A stretch of DNA of 64,000 bases from Branchiostoma floridae (lineage: Eukaryota > Chordata > Leptocardii > Amphioxiformes > Branchiostomatidae). Made by a program: the position numbers and the translations under genes. Positions 54,231 to 64,000 of this stretch are shown here, piece by piece. Numbering within the stretch: position 1 is the first letter of the stretch; each line of letters starts with the position of its first letter. The notes beneath the pieces were generated by a model, which saw nothing but the letters and a program-made list of their open reading frames with translations, did not search any database and had not been told where the DNA came from. The DNA lies in the NCBI RefSeq assembly GCF_000003815.2, contig NC_049986.1:22254030-22318029 (forward strand), in the 5' to 3' direction.

Positions 54231-54787
54231 CTTGTAATGACAATTTGTTAGCTTGTACAAAAACATACAACAAGGCAGTATAACTTATCACTCGTCAACA
54301 AGGATGCTTTTTATTGTATTTACATGATTTTTGAACCCAAAAACTGGTACAAGCGTGCGAGTGAATTATATCAAACAAAAAGTAATGAAATGGAGTGGTC
54401 AGGAAGGCTGAACTAATGACTGAACTCACAAAGCATGGCATATTACACCGAACAATAAATTTTTCATTTTTGTCCTTTCAGTCCTTCTACTTTGACTTGG
54501 AATGGATACTATTAATTAGTACACATTATGTTTTCCGATATTATTTCAATCTTCCTACATATCACTCATTTTGCAGCTATTTTGTACAATGTACAGTATG
54601 GTTGAAAACTTTCTTTTTTTAAATTTGGAAACGGCTGAAACTTGATGCCCCCTATGATGTCATGATTGCCATCCATATATTCAAGTCAACATGACTTAAC
54701 CAACACTGGAAAGAACAGATGGGACTTGTGAGAGGAAAAGGCTGTGTACATCGAACTGTCCAGTTGAACAGAGACGGGGGGTTATAG

Positions 54788-54853
54788 GTGACTGGTTGCT
54801 ATCTCGTAAGGTTAGGGTAGATCTGACGGCAGTCCTGTACCCACACTCACCAC
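54788..54853 (-). pseudogene. fossil zinc finger downstream of the copy C stop codon
   Basis: The minus-strand frame reads [15 protein letters not shown] and then decays. It matches the G-E-C-G-Y-R-T finger type of the family. It lies about 240 bp past the stop of copy C and is separated from it by an inserted foldback element. Confidence 0.75.
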
Positions 54854-55067
54854 GGGATTGATTAAAGAGCTGGGCTGTCTACCTGGCCTAGCTATCACGT
54901 CAGGCTACTCAGATCCCCCCCCCCCCCCCATTCATAGCCTCATCATATGGCACTCAGCTAAAATAGCTGATTGATAGGCATAGTAATTGCTGATCTCCAA
55001 CCTTGCCAGTGACCTGAGGTTGGCCTGTCCACCACTGACAGGGTAGACAGCCCAGCTCTTTGATCAA
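54854..55067. mobile_element. foldback element inserted in a relic zinc finger
   Basis: Ends TTGATTAAAGAGCTGGGCTG plus TCTACC and GGTAGACAGCCCAGCTCTTTGATCAA are inverted copies. It is flanked by related CCACACTC-type sequence on both sides (about CCACACTCACCAC on the left, CCACACTCCCCCAC on the right), consistent with a target duplication of roughly 9-13 bp. A poly-C run lies inside at about 54916-54928. Confidence 0.75.
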
Positions 55068-55091
55068 ACCACACTCCCCCACAAATGGTGT

Positions 55092-56946
55092 TTAACTTGT
55101 GTGTTTCTTCTTGTGCAGTTTTAGACTGTTGGCGTGCGCAGCTGAATAGTCACACATGTCACATTTGTAAGGTTTCTCCCCTGTATGTTTTCTTAGGTGT
55201 ATGGTTAGGTATGACTTCTTAATTGCCCCGTAACCGCACTCCTCACACACGTAGGGCCTCTCGCCTGTGTGCTTCTTTAAGTGCTGATCTAAACTGCTTT
55301 TCACTGATGCAGAATAGTCGCATAAGTCACATTTGTGAGGTTTCTCACCTGTATGTTTCCTTCGGTGTATGGTTAAGTGTGACTTCTTAACTGTGCCATA
55401 ACCGCACTCCTCACACACGTAGGGCCTCGCGCCTGTGTGCTTGGTCATGTGCTGATCTAAAGTGCTTTTCCGTGCAGCAGAATAGTCGCATAAGTCACAT
55501 TTGTAGGGTTTCTCACCTGAATGTGTCCTCACATGTTCTGACATCTTAGATCTATTATCCGTCCTGAACTCACACTCCTCACACTTATAATTATCGTTTT
55601 TTTCACCAGTATGTCTTAAAATATGTCGGTTTAAAGTCTTCTTCAGTGCAGCAGAATAGTCGCACTGGTCACACTTGTAGGGCCTCTCGTTTGTAGTACG
55701 GGGTGTGTGTTTTTGCATGTGCCTTGATAGTTCAGACCTACAAGGAGCCATGTATCCGCATTTCTCACACATGTAGGGTTTCACACCGGTGTGTATCGTC
55801 ATATGTCGGGATATAGAAGACCTATCAGCTGTCCTGAACCCGCACTCTTTGCACGTGTAAGGTTTCTCACCAGTGTGCTTAGTCATGTGTCGGTGTATGG
55901 TCTTTTTCAGTGCAGCAGAATAGTCGCATAAGTCACATTTGTGGGGTTTCTCGCCAGTATGCTGTCTCATATGTACAGAAAGGTTGGATCTAGTGGTCGT
56001 CCTGTACTCGCACTTTTCACACTTGTGGCGCTTCTCGCCAGTGTGCCTGAGCTTATGCCGATGTAAAGTGCCTTTACATCCAGCAGCAAAATCGCACTGG
56101 TCACATTTGTAGGGTCTCTCACCGGTGTGTGTGGTCATGTGACTGGAGAGGCAGAATCTGTTTGTCGTCCTAAATCCGCACTTCTCACACAAGTAGGGTT
56201 TCTCACCGGTGTGTTTTGCCATGTGCTGGTCTAAGAGGCATTTTCGCAGGGTAGAATAGTCACACTGGTCACATTTATAAGGTCTCTCACCTGTATGTTG
56301 CTTCATATGCCGTGATATAGTGGTCCTATCAGCTGTCCTGAATGCGCACTCGCTGCACATGTAGGGTTTCTCACCGGTGTGTTTAGCCATGTGTCGGTCT
56401 AAATGGCCTTTCTGTGCAGCAGAATAGTCGCACTGGTCACATTTATATGGCTTCTCACCCGTATGGTTTGCCATGTGTGTCTTTAGACTAGATTTGCAAG
56501 TCGTCTTGAACTCGCACAGCCCACAATTGTAGGGTTTCACATTGTTGTGGTTTGCAACGTGTATTTTTAGGCTACATTTGTAAGCCGTCCTGAATTCGCA
56601 CTGCGAACAGTTGTAGCGTTTCTCGCCAGCATGTGTGAGCTTATGCCTATCTAGACTTGTTTTATGTCCCACAGCAAAGTCATACTGGTCACATTTGTAG
56701 GGTGTCTCACTCGGGTGTGTGGTCATTTCACATATGTTGGGTTTTGTGTCTTCAGCTTTAACCAGCAAAGAAAAGTCACACACGTCACTACTGTAGGACT
56801 TCTCAGTCATCTTGTGTAAAGAACTCTCATCTACAGCCGATGCACCGGCGGTATGTGCTGCATCATGTCCATCCGCCTGCCTAGCCTGGACGCCAGCCGT
56901 TTTAGAGTCACTCTGGTCCCCAATGACTGCTCCAGTGCCAACTGTT
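55092..56946 (-). CDS. C2H2 zinc-finger protein, copy C, about 18 intact fingers, 5' end in gap
   Basis: Third member of the copy A/B family. The visible part starts in the leader ([18 protein letters not shown]) directly at the gap, so start codon and promoter are not seen. The first two fingers are degenerate (S-S-D-V-C-D-F, and Tyr in place of a zinc Cys in C-D-Q-Y-D-F). About 18 well-formed fingers follow, with long stretches shared with copy B ([25 protein letters not shown]). It keeps a full finger (C-K-E-C-G-F-R-T-A-D-R-S-S-I) where copies A and B have the fused P-Y-V-Y-R-E-C finger, so C shows the ancestral state. The stop lies within a former T-G-E-K-P linker. Predicted nuclear DNA-binding regulator. 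Confidence 0.88.
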
Positions 56947-57046
56947 NNNNNNNNNNNNNNNNNNNNNNNNNNNNNNNNNNNNNNNNNNNNNNNNNNNNNN
57001 NNNNNNNNNNNNNNNNNNNNNNNNNNNNNNNNNNNNNNNNNNNNNN
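56947..57046. other. assembly gap (100 N)
   Basis: Hides the start of ZNF copy C. Satellite repeat begins directly on its other side, probably the reason for the gap. Confidence 0.98.
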
Positions 57047-57861
57047 GAATACTATACATGTTTCACGTCACCTCCAGGAGAAATTTATAGTTCGCTTTTC
57101 TTGTAAACAATAAACAACCCTGCACAGATACGGCCAACATTCTTTCACCTCTACGCACTTTGAATACGATACAAGTTTCACGTCACCTCCAGGAGAAATT
57201 TATAGTTCGCTTTTCTTGTAAACGATAAACAAGCCCACACAGATACGGCCTACATTCCTCCACCTCTACGCACTTTGAATTCTATACAAGTTTCACGTCA
57301 CCTCCAGGACAAATGTATAGTTCCCTTTTCTTGTAAACAATAAACAAGCCCGCACAGCTACGGCCAACATTCTTTCACCTCTACGCACCTTGAATACTAT
57401 ACATGTTTCACGTCACCTCCAGGAGAAATTTATAGTTCGCTTTTCTTGTAAACAATAAACAAGCCCGCACAGCTACGGCCAACATTCTTTCACCTCTATG
57501 CACTTTGAATACTATACATGTTTCACGTCACCTCCAGGAGAAATTTATAGTTCGCTTTTCTTGTAAACAATAAACAAGTCCGCACATCTACGGCCAACAT
57601 TCTTTCACCTCTACGCACTTTGAATACAATACAAGTTTCACGTCACCTCCAGGAGAACTTAAAGTTTGATTTTCTTGTAAACAATAAACAAGCCCGCACA
57701 GCTACGGCCAACATTCTTTCACCTCTACGCACTTTGAATACTATACATGTTTCACGTCACCTCCAGGAGAAATTTATAGTTCGCTTTTCTTGTAAACGAT
57801 AAACAAGCCCGCACATCTACGGCCAACATTCCTCCACCTCTACGCACTTTGAATACTATAC
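57047..57861. repeat. 115-bp satellite array, about 7 units
   Basis: Unit starts (GAATACTATACATGTTTCAC) lie at 57047, 57162, 57277, 57392, 57507, 57622, 57736 and 57851, a regular 115-bp period with one 114. Landmarks are CACGTCACCTCCAGGAG, TTCTTGTAAACAATAAACAA and CGGCCAACATTC. The array starts at a gap, so the true copy number is unknown. Confidence 0.95.
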
Positions 57862-58154
57862 TTCTTCTTATTGTTTTACAAGATTTAATCCACCCTTGTT
57901 ACTTCTGTGCATCATATAAAAACTTCTTCTCTTAGTCTTTGAGACAGGTACAGATATCAAAGTCAGAGGTCTTGCCAGCAACAATCAACAAAAAACAAAG
58001 TTTACTTCGGCAAAACTCTGACGGTCCAAACAGGGAACACACAGGAATGATATTCACAGCCCACGTAAAAACTTGACTGCAAATTATATCCCTGATCCTG
58101 GGAACTTTTACTCAGGCCTGGTACATTCGACTCCAGGGGGATTTCTTGCCAAAG

Positions 58155-58185
<31 letters not shown>

Positions 58186-59254
58186 GCACACACACACACC
58201 AAACACACAATATGGGAACAGATAGCACTTTTATGTGGGAACAATAAGAAATTAAGGGGAATTGACTGCTAGTGTTGACATAATTGTTAAACGAAAAACA
58301 GACAGTAAAAAAATACCCCCTAGTATGATAGAACGACCCAAGCAAGCGGCGACTTTGTGTAGCATTTTACTTTGTGATGTCACAAGACCGCCGATATAGA
58401 GCTAACATTACCAGGTTCTTATTCTAAAATCAGATGGTAAATTGTCAATCGTTCATTCCCCAAACTAGTGGGCAGTTTGTCGTTAGTACATAATATATTA
58501 TCTGCGCTTTGGCTTTGGACGTTTTGTCAAAAGTTTAAGTAATACACAATATAGAATAGGTCGTACCACCAGTTTGTGAGCACTTTGTCCCCCATGGCAG
58601 GTTTATAAGTTGGATAAATACGTAACGTTATCCATACAACAAATTAGAAAGTCCGACAAAAATGAATAAAAAGACTTCAAATTCATCTCGAAACCCAACC
58701 TCTGCTTGGAGGGCATTGTTTACGGGACCGTGTACTGAGGAATGCGACACCTCTTTGCTAATCGTTACAAAGCGTTTTACGGCTTGCCCATCGTGAAACT
58801 CCCACCGTGGCTTGTCACAGCCTGTAACAATTATCTAGCAGCTCACCGACTGATAACCGGAGGGGGGCCAGGCAGACAAAGCTAGTGCCGGAAAAACAAA
58901 CAATAAAAACATGTATGGATAAGAAGTTGCACAATAACAAAAGGGGTTGCCCCGAAGCCCATGACGAAGTCCCGCGTGGGAGATCTACACCTGTCCCAAG
59001 ACTCAACCTTATTTTCCCATCTTCTGTTTTGTTATAGAATATGAGAGGTTAATAGAACATGTCCACTACCCCGAAGGCACCCGTTTGACAATTATTAATA
59101 ATAATAGTATTATCTGGTGTATTTTGTATCCCAGTAGGTACCCAATGTGTTGAGTAATCATCAGAGTCCTCGAGCACGAGACCCCCGTTTTAGGTCCCTC
59201 CAGGAAGTAATAATCTCAGATCTACGGTGGCGTAACATAGTATCAAACCCGCCT
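57862..59254. other. spacer between satellite arrays, no gene seen
   Basis: Contains a (CA)n tract at about 58162-58205 and no open frame with coding support. Confidence 0.5.
58162..58205. repeat. (CA)n microsatellite
   Basis: GCGCGCGC followed by CA repeats. Confidence 0.9.
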
Positions 59255-60165
59255 CTACGAAGATTGTTGCATAGCGGACTAAGATTTTTCCTGTGGTGAC
59301 GAGAACCAATTGTATACATTCAAAGTTCATAGAGCTGGCTCCATGAAACTTGTTTTTCGTTTACAAGGGCGGCCCCATAGCGGACTATATGAATATTTTT
59401 TTCCTGTGGTGACGAGAACCAATTGTATACGTTCAAAGTTCATAGAGCTGGCTCCATGAAACTTGTTTTTCGTTTACAAGGGCAGCCCCATAGCGGACTA
59501 TATAAAGATTTTTTTTCCTGTGGTGACGAGAACCAATTGTTCAAAGTTCATAGAGCTGGCTCCATGAAACTTGTTTTTCGTTTACAAGGGCGGCCCCATG
59601 GCGGACTATATAATTTTTTTTTCCTGTGGTGACGAGAACCAATTGTATACGTTCAAAGTTCATAGAGCTGGCTCCATGAAACTTGTTTTTTCGTTTACAA
59701 GGGCGGCCCCATAGCGGACTATATAAATATTTTTTCCTGTGGTGACGAGAACCAATTGTGTACATTCAAAGTTCATAGAGCTGGCTCCATGAAACTTGTT
59801 TTTCGTTTACAAGGGCGACCCCATGGCGGACTATATAAAGATTTTTTCCTGTGGTGACGAGAACCAATTGTAAACATTCAAAGTTCATAGAGCTGGCTCC
59901 ACGAAACTTATTTTTATTTTTCGTTTACAAGGGCGGCCCCATAGTGGACTAAGATTTTTCCTGTGGTGACGAGAATCAATTGTATACATTCAAAGTTCAT
60001 AGAGCTGGCTCCATGAAACTTGTTTTTCGTTTACAAGGGTGGCTCTATAGCCGACTAAGATTTTTCCTATGATGACGTGAACTAACTGTATGTATTCAAA
60101 GCGAAATATAAATTTCTTTTGAAGGTGACGTGAACCAATTGTATGTATTCAATGTGCGTGGAGCT
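59255..60165. repeat. about 112-bp satellite array, inverted and diverged form of the 115-bp satellite
   Basis: Unit marks (GTTCATAGAGCTGGCTCC) at 59325, 59438, 59546, 59658, 59771, 59883 and 59995, spacing 108-113 bp. The tail (60060-60165) has shorter, intermediate-type units. The reverse complement shares with the 115-bp unit TTTGAAT-ATACA, CGTCACC-CAGGA-AAA, TTTATA-CGC and CTTGTAAAC-A-AAACAAG. Confidence 0.9.
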
Positions 60166-60198
60166 GGCTTTATGGAGGTATGGTAGGTTGGGAGCAGG

Positions 60199-60262
60199 GT
60201 TGTACTAATAGCTCCATGGAGCTGGCTCCATGGAGCTGGCTCCATGGAGCTATTAGTACAAC
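60199..60262. repeat. 64-bp near-perfect palindrome with three CCATGG centres
   Basis: GTTGTACTAATAGCTCCATG at the left is exactly inverted at the right end. The middle is three GCTCCATGGAGC blocks joined by TG, and only those two TG joints break perfect symmetry. Confidence 0.92.
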
Positions 60263-60269
60263 CCCTTCT

Positions 60270-60525
60270 CATATGAGGCCCGTATGGAATTCTTAGCCTC
60301 TACTAGGCCCTACAGGTGGCTGGAAAAATAGCAAATTGGACAAATATGTGCCGATAACACGTCAGAGTAAGCTGGTCAGAGTATGGTTGGCGACCAGGTT
60401 ATTCTGGCATGTTTTCTCTCTTTATTTGTCCTATTTCTACTATTTTCCAGCAACATGTAGAACCTGGTGGAGGCTAATAATTCCATACGGATGTATGGAT
60501 TTATATGGATGCACGTGTGAAACCA
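60270..60525. repeat. MITE-like inverted-repeat element, copy 2
   Basis: Same arms as the element at 2961-3240 (CCCGTATGGAATTCTTAGCC, CTACAGGTGGCTGGAAAAAT, AAATTGGACA and inverses). Confidence 0.75.
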
Positions 60526-60671
60526 CCATACGGTTGAAAATACAGGCTTTGGCGATCCTTTTATTTACATTTGAATCGGTTGATATAAGGATGACACCTT
60601 GTAGTGTTTGCGCATTAGAATCTTAAGGTTCGTGGTTCGAATAAATATCCTATAATTTTTTTTATTTCCTG

Positions 60672-61462
60672 CAGCACGTCTGTCGCAAGACGAATGCGAT
60701 ATGGCCAAAACGTTTCCAACTATTGCAATTGCTAGTGTTAAAAAGCCCGTTTTGTACAAAGGGATTTTAGCGCTTATACAGCATCATTACTTCTCATTAA
60801 GTTTCCTTCGAATACAACAATGTCGTCGTCACCGGGCCGCAGCCAGCTGCTCCCTCGGGGCAGGTCGACTGTCGGCCCGACAAAAACAGCCTGGATCACG
60901 CGGTGCGACCACCTGCAGCCTCGGGGTGACTCAGCTGTGAGGACTCGGAGCAGGCGGCACAAGGCTAGACACAAGCCGAGGACAACACCGAGGACAGGGG
61001 ACATCGGCGATATCCCGGTACCGGTAACTAATGCAAGCTTTATGTATTTCTTTTTCTTACTTTGCCATAAAATTTGCCCTAAGATATCCGTTGTTTCTAT
61101 CATGCCTTGTATAGTTTATTATGTTTTATCTGCATTTGTCAGTACAATGTGCAATTTGCCGCGTAAACATGAACGTTTTATTGCCGCACTTCTGATGTAT
61201 AACTGCAAAGTAAACTTTATTGGAAATACTTTTTGCTAAAAGATGAGGAAATTAAAATTGGATATAATTCATTAGTGATAAACAGTAGTGTTAATTTGGC
61301 AATGCTCATGAAAACGTCCTAGGTCACATTTTGCCAGATAAAAAAGTTTCGTGATTCCAATCAGTATGTTTTCATTTCATGTCGCTCGTCTGCCACTAGA
61401 CGAATGCAAGTTGGCCAAAACTATGGGCAAATGTCAGTGTGAAAAAGTCCGTTATTGGTACT
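60672..61462. repeat. direct repeat pair around exon 1 of the membrane-protein gene
   Basis: About 60672-60750 (CGTCTGTCGCAAGACGAATG, GGCCAAAACG, GTTAAAAAGCCCG) and about 61380-61460 (CGTCTGCCACTAGACGAATG, GGCCAAAACT, GTGAAAAAGTCCG) are related. Could be a duplicated upstream segment or a repeat family. Confidence 0.55.
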
Positions 61463-64000
61463 AAGATACTTTCGCCGTATCCGAGGGGAGCGTAAGGAAT
61501 ATTCAATAGTGACCAATCGTTTCATATCCTCCCTAACCGTCAATAGTTTTCTTCCCAGGCCTCGCGCTCCTCAACACGCCCCCAAAGTTCCTTCACGTGG
61601 AAAGACATCTCCGTACGGGAGGACCGTCAGGAACCCCGAGTAGGAAATGTTCTTGTTTGCTTTGTAGCGCATAACCAGTGGCCCATCTCATGTCGCAGTG
61701 GGCTTATTTTGTAACTGGATGTGTGTCTATAATTTTGTGTCTATACACGCTACAATGTGCACTTTTCAGAGCAGATTGAGTGTTATGGCACCCCGAATGG
61801 TGCCTCTTTTAGTATGTGTTGGTGGGTGTGTGGTGTGTGATATGTGCATAGCAGCCATTAACTTTCCATTACCAGCGGATATGCGCATTTTTATATCGAG
61901 TGCACAATTAAAGACAATGTCATGTATAACGTTATATTTATTAAGCACATAAAACACCGTGCCGTACAATACAATGGCACGTCCAGTTTTACCTACCTGG
62001 CCCTTTTCCATGTCTTAGACATTGGAATCCAGCAGTAAAAGTGACGACGAAGACATCCCCAGAGACCCTACACCGTCTCAGAAGCTCCCAGATGATCGGT
62101 ACGTCATAGGTTTTTCCATATTCTTTCAATGGTGGAGTTTTAATGACTTTTTACCTCGTCAGATGCAATCGTTCCTTTCAATCTATGATAAGAGGTAACA
62201 TCATAAGAACGTAGAACAGTGTCTATACTCGCTAAATTATACCTGTTTCAAGGTGCGTTGCCGTTGACGAGAAAAAAGAACAACTCCATTGCGAAGAAAC
62301 CGACGAAAAGATGTCTGTAGAGTCAAAGGTGGAAAAGGTATTGAGTGCAGTTTTATTCTACTTTACTGTTTGTCACTTTCTCTACAGAATTTCTGTTCTT
62401 GATCAAGTCCCTGAAAGGGATTTACATACGAATAATTACTTTTTTTCTCAGTTCCTTTTTATCGTAGACCAAAAAGAGTCTAATACTTGTTATTCTTGTA
62501 GGCCCCACTGAAAAGACAGCCGAGTTGTGACTCCCTCTTCACCGGGACGCACCTGAAGCCCACCGGCGTCTGGAGGCCGTACGGCCCGCCGCTGTACGGG
62601 TACGGCTCCGCCCTGAACCCTCCGCGCAGGAAAGGGCCGGACACGCTGGTCATCCTCGCCGCCATCTTCTACTGCCTGGCCGCCCTGACTGCTGTGGTGC
62701 TCGCTGTCCTATTCAAGACTAATGTCCTGTCGTGTGAGTAGAGTGGGTTAAAGGCTAGCTTCTGCCATCTTCTGCTGCCTTACCACTGACGGTGTTAATA
62801 TGTAGCAGTTGTGGTCAACTGTTCCTTACCAAGGAGCTTAGATTTCTTTCAGTTTGTATCTTATCACTTTTGCCACAAATGTATGGCCATATGGTTCTTC
62901 TGATTACTAATAGAAGCTGTTTTCCAAAGGATCGTGAAAATGCTTACTCTGCTTTGATCAAACCAATAACTACTCTTTTTCCCGTCATATATCTTCTGCA
63001 TCTCTTGTAGTATTTCACTCTTGGGAACGTTTAATTTCTTGTATTTTCAATTGTTTGACAGTGTACACGCCCCCGGAGCCCGTACCGGCGTGGGTTCAGC
63101 AGTTTTCCCCAGAGATGCAGAGGTGGTACCGGTTGGCGCTGGCCGGAGGGCAGGACGCGTCAGAGATACAGCCTCCCGGCACCGTGCAGCAACCGGCCCT
63201 GCCGCCTCCTGTGGAGGAGCGTGAGTCACCTGTAGTCACTTCTGATTTTGAGTGTTGGAGGGTAAAGCCTACAGCATGACAAAAGAGTTGACTTTAATTT
63301 CTAAAGGTTTTATTTAATCCCCAAGCAGATCTATCAGAGGCAAAGACAGTATTCGAGGGCTCTGACCAAGCTGGACACAGTTCAGCCCTTAGATACTTTA
63401 CCCCACATAGATCTGCTTGGAGACTAGGTTTTCTTAACTTTTCTTTCCAGTTTGCAGCAACACGTCCCTCCCAGACCTACGTCACGGCAACTTCAGCTGC
63501 ACCAATATCGCCCACTACAACATCTACGTACGCATGTGCATCGCCAAGTGTCACGTGGGCTACCAGACCGATGACGCAGGCCTGCTGTTCTGCAACCGCG
63601 GCCGATGGGCGCCGATCCAGCCCGAAGTCGTGTCGACACTTGTCGGCGTCGGTCGGGCTGCCGACACGATGCCGAACACGGACCCTCGGGTGTTACAGTA
63701 CCTCGGTATCCCCGACGAACTTTACGCGGACGTGGCTTTAAATATTTTAGTAAAGCTTGATTATGTCCCTAACCTTTCTATCGTGGAGTCATATCTAGAC
63801 ATGATTTCAGAAAACGATCTCATCGATTTTGACATGATGCGGCAGTTGCTGATATGGGTCGGTCCAAACATCGAGGACATCATCGCCAACCTGGACTTCC
63901 TGCATGCTCTATCTCGTTTAGGTAGGGAGACTGAGGCCAGAACATTTATATTCTTAAATTTCAGACGACGTATAAAAAACGTAGAAGAATCTATATTGCT
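60820..64000 (+). CDS. type II membrane protein with Sushi/CCP-like ectodomain (3' partial)
   Basis: Exons joined by splice sites and phase: 60820-61023, 61559-61639, 62019-62098, 62253-62337, 62502-62733, 63062-63220, and 63450 to the window end. Residues 1-150 are a hydrophilic cytoplasmic region: exon 1 Arg-rich, exons 3-4 acidic. Exon 5 adds G-V-W-R-P-Y-G-P-P-L-Y-G-Y-G, then a basic stop-transfer R-R-K and one membrane helix (L-V-I-L-A-A-I-F-Y-C-L-A-A-L-T-A-V-V-L). There is no signal peptide, so the orientation is N-in (type II). Exon 6 is a Pro/Gln-rich stalk. Exon 7 has C-x(14)-F-S-C, R-M-C-x3-K-C-x2-G-Y-Q and F-C-N-R-G-R-W, a Sushi/CCP pattern, then an alpha-helical region. After S-R-L either an intron starts (G|GTAGGG) or the frame stays open to the end. 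Ligand and function unknown. Confidence 0.75.

Noticed and set aside
59423-59765. Open frames with a repeated S-M-K-L-V-F-R-L-Q-G motif
   Set aside because: They arise from the 112-bp satellite; unit length changes shift the frame and no splice context exists.
57047-60165. Regularly spaced repeats resembling a CRISPR array
   Set aside because: Units are head-to-tail satellites of 112-115 bp without unique spacers, in eukaryotic DNA; no cas genes.

Overview
This is eukaryotic chromosomal DNA. Every convincing gene has GT-AG introns, most of the sequence is intergenic or intronic repeat, and the main genes are long tandem C2H2 zinc-finger (ZNF) arrays. The finger style (two alternating types, C-G-E-C-G-Y-R-T and C-D-Q-C-D-Y-S-A), the Ly6 genes, exons ending in N-P-M-Y and the density of short palindromic transposons suggest a cephalochordate (amphioxus, Branchiostoma). 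That is an inference from sequence style. Five 100-N blocks (23490, 39742, 43502, 50168, 56947) mark unsized assembly gaps, and several gene models are cut at them.

Layout. 1-5.7 kb: a possible minus-strand exon at 127-500, then repeats. 5.8-14.5 kb: two minus-strand ZNF genes (29 fingers, about 15 fingers), each with a promoter and first exon upstream (9.74-9.90 kb, 14.32-14.48 kb). 15.9-23.2 kb: two tandem minus-strand Ly6/uPAR-type GPI-anchored protein genes, assembled here from small exons; the second lacks its signal-peptide exon. 23.7-38.7 kb: a plus-strand head-to-tail array of four ZNF genes (9, 9, 12 and 7 fingers) of a second subfamily, plus promoter units with no gene behind them. 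39.8-54.3 kb: an inverted duplication of a large ZNF gene, copy A (plus, 41460 onward) and copy B (minus, 51048-48102), whose first introns hold the same GT/CA minisatellite in opposite orientation. Between the arms at 43.6-44.1 kb are minus-strand exons of an unrelated gene. 55.1-57.0 kb: a third paralogue, copy C. 57.0-60.3 kb: two satellite arrays (115 bp and about 112 bp) that are inverted, diverged versions of one satellite, ending in a 64-bp palindrome. 60.8-64.0 kb: seven exons of a plus-strand type II membrane protein with a Sushi/CCP-like ectodomain, running off the window.

The most notable pattern is a common 5' cassette in both ZNF subfamilies and on both strands. It has a nuclear-receptor DR1-type element (AGGTCA-A-AGGTCA or a close variant), then a CCGCCATTTT YY1-type element, then a short non-coding first exon with a GTAAG or GTGAG donor. 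I find nine copies. The plus-strand subfamily adds a second, TATA-containing first exon. The locus therefore looks like a ZNF cluster amplified together with its control elements, with ongoing finger duplication, orphan promoters, a premature stop, fossil fingers and transposon insertions that can be dated against paralogous empty sites.
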